In this document: piece after piece, positions 15,150 to 19,030 of the stretch
Numbering within the stretch: position 1 is the first letter of the stretch
Layout: the number at the start of each line of letters is the position of its first letter
From: JANNOG01 sp050329415
GTDB taxonomy: Bacteria; Actinomycetota; Actinomycetes; Actinomycetales; JBBAYJ01
Assembly: GCA_050329415.1 (NCBI GenBank)
Contig: JBHJOS010000169.1
Location: 1 to 19,030 of the forward strand
Length of the DNA stretch: 19,030 bases
Reading direction: 5' to 3'
Made by a program: the position numbers and the translations under genes
Notes under the pieces: generated by a model
The model's database searches: none
What the model saw: only the letters and a program-made list of their open reading frames with translations
What the model was told of the DNA's origin: nothing

Positions 15150-15184
15150 TCGTTGCGCCGTGCAAGTTGCGCTGTGCAACGACC
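15148..15184. repeat. Tandem 14-base repeat inside a 9-base inverted repeat
   Basis: GTTGCGCCGTGCAA (15152-15165) is followed directly by GTTGCGCTGTGCAA (15166-15179), differing at one base. The outer ends, GGTCGTTGC (15148-15156) and GCAACGACC (15176-15184), are perfect reverse complements, so the element can form a nine-pair stem with a 19-base loop, or two smaller hairpins with TTGC/GCAA stems. It abuts the 35-base array. It may be a repetitive extragenic palindrome, a paired protein-binding site, or an end structure for the two convergent transcripts. Confidence 0.85.
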
Positions 15185-15280
15185 GGGGAGAGGGGACGCG
15201 TCCGAGCGAGGTTTCGACGAGTGACGACGTGGTCGCCATGGGTGGTGGTCACCACGCGTCATCGAGGTCCGGCGATGTGG

Positions 15281-15985
15281 TCAACCCGACGTCGTCGCCT
15301 GTTCGGCAGTGCGCACCCGCTCGGCGTCGTTCCCGGTCAGGCCCCCGTGCCACACCACGCTGCCGCCCGCCGCCCAGGTCCCGGCGATGTCGTGCGGACC
15401 CGCCGCGGGGCCGAACCAGCGCCGCCCGTCCCGCCCGCCCGTCAGCACCTCCGGCAGGCCGATCCGGGTCGTTGCGGCCACGATCGCCGGCGAGGGCGCC
15501 GGGCCCGGCGGCGGCGCATCGTCGGGCAGGCCCGTGACGGTGGCTGCGTAGTCGACGGCGCCCGCGGGGACGTGGTCGGCCGCACGCGCCAGGGCGGGCC
15601 GGGCGACGACGACCACCCGGTCGCCCGGCACGCCGGGGGGCGCGGGGTCCCCGTCGGCAACCACGGCCAGGTCGACGTGGCCCTCGCCGGACCCCCGCTC
15701 CCGCCCCCCGTCCGGCAGGGCCACGGTCAGCCCGAGGTGCCACGCCGCCAGCCAGAACACCGGGGCCCGCCAGTCCACCCCGAGCGCGACGAGCACCTGT
15801 TCGCCCGGCTCGGCATCCGCCTCGATCAGCAGGTGTGCGGTCTTCGACACCCAGCGCACCAGCGTCGGCCCGGACAGTTCGATCCGGTCACGGACCTGGC
15901 CGTCCACCGCGGAGTACCAGGTCAGGAGCGGGGTCGGGGTGCCCGTGAGGCGCCTCAGGAGCCCGGGGACCGGCGAGGGGTTCAC
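15281..15985 (-). CDS. TIGR03089-like protein (partial AMP-binding fold)
   Basis: 234 residues. It resembles the actinobacterial family TIGR03089, which looks like the N-terminal part of an acyl-CoA synthetase or AMP-ligase. TPLLTWYS near the start, a region like LSGPTLVRWVSKTAHLL and PGEQVLVALGVDW match the N-terminal AMP-binding subdomain, and the later IAGTWAAGGSVVWHG resembles another strand of that fold. The ATP-binding SSGTTGxPK loop and the C-terminal lid are absent, so ligase activity is unlikely. The GTG start has GGGGAG five to six bases upstream. It diverges from the GT2 gene by 21 bases. Proteins of this family occur near rfbD in other actinobacteria, to my recollection, which hints at a wall role. 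Function unknown. Confidence 0.78.
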   Translation of the reverse strand: MNPSPVPGLLRRLTGTPTPLLTWYSAVDGQVRDRIELSGPTLVRWVSKTAHLLIEADAEPGEQVLVALGVDWRAPVFWLAAWHLGLTVALPDGGRERGSGEGHVDLAVVADGDPAPPGVPGDRVVVVARPALARAADHVPAGAVDYAATVTGLPDDAPPPGPAPSPAIVAATTRIGLPEVLTGGRDGRRWFGPAAGPHDIAGTWAAGGSVVWHGGLTGNDAERVRTAEQATTSG

Positions 15986-16006
15986 GGGCACTCCCCGGGA
16001 CAGGTC

Positions 16007-17026
16007 ATGATGGCCCCCGTGTCCAGCACCACGGAGGCGACCGCACCGGTGACGGCGGAGCCGCGAACAGTCGACATGCCCACCATCACACCAGGCGCGG
16101 ACCCGGCCCCGGAGGTCGAGCTGATCGAGGACGGCGGCGGCGTCGTGGCCACCGTGGTCCTGCCCTGCTACAACGAGGAAGGCCACGTCGTCCAGGAGAT
16201 CGAGCGGATCACTGCCGCCCTGGACGCCGACGGGATGGCCTACGAGCTGCTCGTCATCGACGACAAGTCGACCGACGGCACGCTCGCCGCGATCCGGGCC
16301 GTCGAGCAGCGCTTCCCCCGGATGCGGGTGCACCCGCTGCCCCGCAACGGAGGCTCGGGCACGGCTCGTCGGATCGGTACCCGCGAAGCCCGCGGCGGCA
16401 TCGTCGTCTGGACCGACGCCGACATGACCTATCCCAACGAGCGGATCCCCGAGCTGGTGCGGATGCTCCTGGCGGACGACTCGATCGATCAGGTGGTCGG
16501 CGCCCGCACCACGGAGCAGGGCACCCACAAGTGGGCGCGCATCCCGGCCAAGTGGACGATCCGCCGGTTCGCGGAGTACCTCACCGGAACGAAGATCCCG
16601 GATCTCAACTCCGGGCTGCGGGCCTTCCGGCGCGAGGTGTCGCTGCCCTATCTGCGCCTGCTGCCCCCCGGGTTCAGCTGCGTCACGACGATCACGATCT
16701 CGTTCCTCGCCAACCAGCACGCGATCCGGTACGTGCCGATCGACTACGCCCAGCGGGCCGGGCGCAGCAAGTTCGCGTTCTTCAAGGATGCGTACCGCTA
16801 CCTGCTCCAGGTGCTCCGCATGGTCATGTACTTCGACCCGCTGCGCGTCCTCATGCCGCTGGCCCTGGTCCTGCTCGGCCTCGGGATCGTCAAACTGGTG
16901 TACGACCAGACCCAGGACCTGTTCGGGCTGGCCGCCAACACGGTCCTGCTCATCATGTCCGGGTTGATCATCGCGTCGATGGGGCTGCTGGCGGATCTGG
17001 TGGTCCGCTCGCGCGGCCCGTCCTGA
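16007..17026 (+). CDS. Polyprenyl-phosphate glycosyltransferase, GT2 (DPM1/GtrB-like)
   Basis: About 339 residues. After a variable 45-residue N-terminus, a GT-A domain begins ATVVLPCYNEEGHV, with LVIDDKSTDGT, a glycine-rich NGGSGTARRIG and the metal-binding DADMTYP. LNSGLRAFRR and RAGRSKF are typical of dolichol/undecaprenyl-phosphate sugar synthases. Two C-terminal hydrophobic helices (roughly 280-330) would anchor it, as in GtrB. It likely makes a polyprenyl-phosphate sugar on the inner membrane face; the sugar is unknown. Start candidates are ATG 16007 and 16010, with a weak GGGACAGG site before them; a later ATG near 16076 is possible because the early residues are low in complexity. The next gene, a flippase-like protein, begins 17 bases on, suggesting one transcript. 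Confidence 0.9.
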   Translation: MMAPVSSTTEATAPVTAEPRTVDMPTITPGADPAPEVELIEDGGGVVATVVLPCYNEEGHVVQEIERITAALDADGMAYELLVIDDKSTDGTLAAIRAVEQRFPRMRVHPLPRNGGSGTARRIGTREARGGIVVWTDADMTYPNERIPELVRMLLADDSIDQVVGARTTEQGTHKWARIPAKWTIRRFAEYLTGTKIPDLNSGLRAFRREVSLPYLRLLPPGFSCVTTITISFLANQHAIRYVPIDYAQRAGRSKFAFFKDAYRYLLQVLRMVMYFDPLRVLMPLALVLLGLGIVKLVYDQTQDLFGLAANTVLLIMSGLIIASMGLLADLVVRSRGPS

Positions 17027-17043
17027 CACCGCGGGAGGGGGCC

Positions 17044-18009
17044 GTGTCGCGGGTGGACCGTGTGCTGGCGGCCGCCCAGCGGGTCTCCTCGAACCGTCGC
17101 GTCCAGGTCGGCTTCGTCCTCGTCACGGTCGTCGCGGCCGGCCTGGCCGTCGTGCTGGACTACGAGGAGTTCGTCGCGGCCGCCCGCCAGCTCGGTCTCG
17201 GCAGCATCGCGCTCGCCTTCGCGCTGACCCTCGTCAACGTGCTCGCGGCCGCTGCCGCGTGGCGGTCCGTGCTCGCCGACCTGGGGTCGCGGTTGCCCGT
17301 GGCCGGCGCTTTCCGGGTGTTCCTCGTCGGTGCCCTCGGCAAGTACCTGCCGGGCTCGGTGTGGTTCCTCATCGCCCAGACCCAGTTGGCCGCCCGCCAG
17401 CACGTGCCGCGGCAGCGGGCGGCGTCGGCCTCCATCGTCACCGTCGTGCTCACCGTCGCGACGGCCGCCCTCGCGTCCCTGGTCGCGATCCCGTTCGCCG
17501 GCGGTCTGCCGGACTGGTTCCGCTGGACCCCGCTCCTGCTTCCGGTCATCCTTGCTGCGCTGCACCCCCGGCTGCTCAACCGCGTGATGGCCCGGGTCTT
17601 CGAGCTCATCCGCCGACCGCCGCTGGAGCACGAGCTCAGCCAGCTGGGGATCGTCCGCGCGGTGGCGTGGTCGCTGCTGTCGTGGGTGGCGGTCGGTGCG
17701 CAGGTCGCGGTGCTCGCCGTCACGGTCGGCGCCCCGCTGGAGCTGTCGACCGTCGTCCTGTGCCTTGGGGGCTACGCCCTGGCGTGGGCGCTGGGATTCG
17801 CGGCGGTGGTGGCGCCGGCCGGCGCGGGGGCACGGGAGGCGACCCTGGCCCTCGCGCTGTCCCCGGTTCTGTCGCCGGGCCCGGCACTGGTCGTCGTCCT
17901 CGTGTCCCGGGTCCTGCTGACCGTCGCCGACCTCAGCCTGGCAGGACTGTTCGGGTCCGGGCTGGGCCGCCTTGGCGAGACCTCCGGGGAACCGGAGTCG
18001 TTGCGGTGA
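17044..18009 (+). CDS. Flippase-like (YbhN/UPF0104, LPTM) membrane protein 3
   Basis: About 321 residues, multi-pass. FRVFLVGALGKYLPGSVW ends at residue 107, HPRLLNR and RRPPLE form a conserved middle loop, and GYALAW...APAGAGAREATL marks the C-terminal helices. It is clearly closer to the second paralog (7633-8631) than to the first. The GTG start is set by GGGAGGGGG directly upstream and by the 17-base distance from the GT2 stop. Its own stop overlaps the next start as GTGA. Pairing with a polyprenyl-phosphate glycosyltransferase makes it a good candidate to move that enzyme's lipid-sugar product outward, an inference from context, since direct flippase evidence for the family is scarce. 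Confidence 0.9.
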   Translation: MSRVDRVLAAAQRVSSNRRVQVGFVLVTVVAAGLAVVLDYEEFVAAARQLGLGSIALAFALTLVNVLAAAAAWRSVLADLGSRLPVAGAFRVFLVGALGKYLPGSVWFLIAQTQLAARQHVPRQRAASASIVTVVLTVATAALASLVAIPFAGGLPDWFRWTPLLLPVILAALHPRLLNRVMARVFELIRRPPLEHELSQLGIVRAVAWSLLSWVAVGAQVAVLAVTVGAPLELSTVVLCLGGYALAWALGFAAVVAPAGAGAREATLALALSPVLSPGPALVVVLVSRVLLTVADLSLAGLFGSGLGRLGETSGEPESLR

Positions 18010-18998
18010 CTGCCCCGGCCGGCGGACCGGCCGCTCCGGCCACGCGCGGCTGGCGGCCGGGACGTCCGGTGGACGTCCGAGCGACGCTGTCGACACTCAT
18101 CCGGGGGCGGGACGATCCCTGCCACCGGGTGGTCGTGGACGGGGCGCTGTGGCGCGCCACGCGCACGCCCCAGGGGCCGGCCACCCTGCGCCTCGCGCTG
18201 CGGCCCGGTGACGGCGAGGTGGTCGGGACGGCGTGGGGGCCGGGGGCCGGATGGGCCCTCGACGGGTTGCCGGACCTGTTGGGCGCGGGCGACGTCACGG
18301 CGCCCGGGTTCCGCCCGCTGCCCGAGCACCCGACGCTGGTCGCCGCGGCCCGGGCCCGGCCCGGCTGGCGGGTGCCCCGTACCGGTGCGGTGTTCGAGGC
18401 CCTCGCCATGGCCGTCATCGAGCAGGTCGTCACCGGCAAGGAGTCCGGCCGGTCCTACCGGCTCCTGGTTCGCCGCTTCGGTGAGCCCGCGCCGGGACCG
18501 ACGCCCCCGCCCGCCGTCGGTCGCGAGGACGCTCCGCCCCGCCCGCTCATGGTCCAGCCCACACCTCGGCAGTGGGCGCTGGTCCCGTCGTGGGAGTGGT
18601 TGCGGGCCGGAGTGGAGCAGCGTCGCAACTCGACGGTCGTGCGGGCGGCCCGGGTGGCCGAGCGCCTGGAGGCAACGGTGGCACTGCCCCCCGACCGGGC
18701 CGAGGCCGCTCTGCGCACGGTGCCGGGGATCGGCCGGTGGACCGCCGCGGAGATCCGCCACCGGGCGCACGGCGACCCGGACGCCTTCTCGTTCGACGAC
18801 TTCCACGTGGCGAAGGACGTGTCGTGGGCGCTGACCGGCCAGGTGCTGGACGACGACGGCTGCGCCGAGGTCATCGCCTGCTACGCCGGCCACCGCTACC
18901 GCGTCCAGCGCCTCCTCGAGCTCGCCGCCGTCCACCGCCCCCGCCGCGCCCCTCGCATGACCCTGCCCACCCACACCCCCTCGAACCACCACACCTGA
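18006..18998 (+). CDS. DNA-3-methyladenine glycosylase-like protein (HhH-GPD, AlkA type)
   Basis: About 330 residues. Base-excision enzymes of this family remove alkylated bases such as 3-methyladenine from DNA. The C-terminal part carries the helix-hairpin-helix VPGIGRWTAAEI (239-250), then DPDAFSFDDFHVAK, where Asp265 lines up with the catalytic Asp238 of E. coli AlkA. VFEALAMAVIEQVVTGKES (129-147) matches the first helices of the glycosylase domain. No four-cysteine iron-sulfur loop follows, as is usual for AlkA-type members. Residues 160-190 form a proline-rich insert. The GTG overlaps the flippase-like stop by four bases, which fixes the start and implies coupling. A DNA repair gene here is out of keeping with the wall-glycan context and may simply ride on the promoter. 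Confidence 0.9.
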   Translation: MTAPAGGPAAPATRGWRPGRPVDVRATLSTLIRGRDDPCHRVVVDGALWRATRTPQGPATLRLALRPGDGEVVGTAWGPGAGWALDGLPDLLGAGDVTAPGFRPLPEHPTLVAAARARPGWRVPRTGAVFEALAMAVIEQVVTGKESGRSYRLLVRRFGEPAPGPTPPPAVGREDAPPRPLMVQPTPRQWALVPSWEWLRAGVEQRRNSTVVRAARVAERLEATVALPPDRAEAALRTVPGIGRWTAAEIRHRAHGDPDAFSFDDFHVAKDVSWALTGQVLDDDGCAEVIACYAGHRYRVQRLLELAAVHRPRRAPRMTLPTHTPSNHHT

Positions 18999-19030
18999 CC
19001 AAACCCCCCGGCCCCCCGGCCCACCCCCCA

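Noticed and set aside
14953..15280. Repetitive peptides encoded across the tandem array
   Set aside because: Several frames are open only because of the GC-rich repeat. None has a ribosome site or a recognisable domain.
18999..19030. C-rich stretch at the window end
   Set aside because: Low-complexity sequence with no stem, frame or motif that can be supported before the window stops.

Overview
The window is very GC-rich (third codon positions almost all G or C), uses many GTG starts, and holds closely packed genes on both strands, so it looks like chromosomal DNA of an actinobacterium. It has a full dTDP-L-rhamnose gene set and a close match to WbbL, the rhamnosyltransferase of the arabinogalactan-peptidoglycan linker. 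That points to an arabinogalactan-type wall, as in Pseudonocardiales or Mycobacteriales. The order is an inference; no marker gene fixes it. I see no transposase, integrase, tRNA, rRNA or CRISPR array.

Layout. (1) 20-2938, minus strand: rfbA, then a large GT-C-like membrane protein. (2) 2993-4613, plus: rfbB and rfbC, diverging from rfbA. (3) 7586-4618, minus: a three-gene run of a GT4-like glycosyltransferase, a SAM-dependent methyltransferase and a flippase-like (YbhN/UPF0104, LPTM) membrane protein. (4) 7633-8631, plus: a second flippase-like protein, whose end overlaps a convergent GT4 gene (9725-8604). (5) 9770-11868, plus: a GT4 gene coupled to wbbL. (6) 13991-11875, minus: a GT4 gene coupled to galE. 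(7) 14071-14952, plus: rfbD. (8) 14953-15280: the only gene-free stretch over 300 bases, with a phased tandem array and a hairpin-forming direct repeat. (9) 15985-15281, minus: a TIGR03089-like protein. (10) 16007-18998, plus: a polyprenyl-phosphate GT2 glycosyltransferase, a third flippase-like protein and an AlkA-type DNA glycosylase.

How the parts may work together. RfbA, B, C and D turn glucose-1-phosphate into dTDP-L-rhamnose, which WbbL uses on the lipid-linked GlcNAc linker. GalE supplies UDP-galactose, the precursor of galactan. The remaining glycosyltransferases, the methyltransferase, three flippase-like paralogs and the GT-C-like protein suggest at least one further envelope glycan made on a polyprenyl carrier, moved across the membrane and added outside. 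That last pathway is inference.

Two expression patterns recur. Four gene junctions are 4-base GTGA start/stop overlaps. Five starts without a Shine-Dalgarno sequence have a TANNNT hexamer 6-8 bases upstream, as expected for leaderless transcripts.
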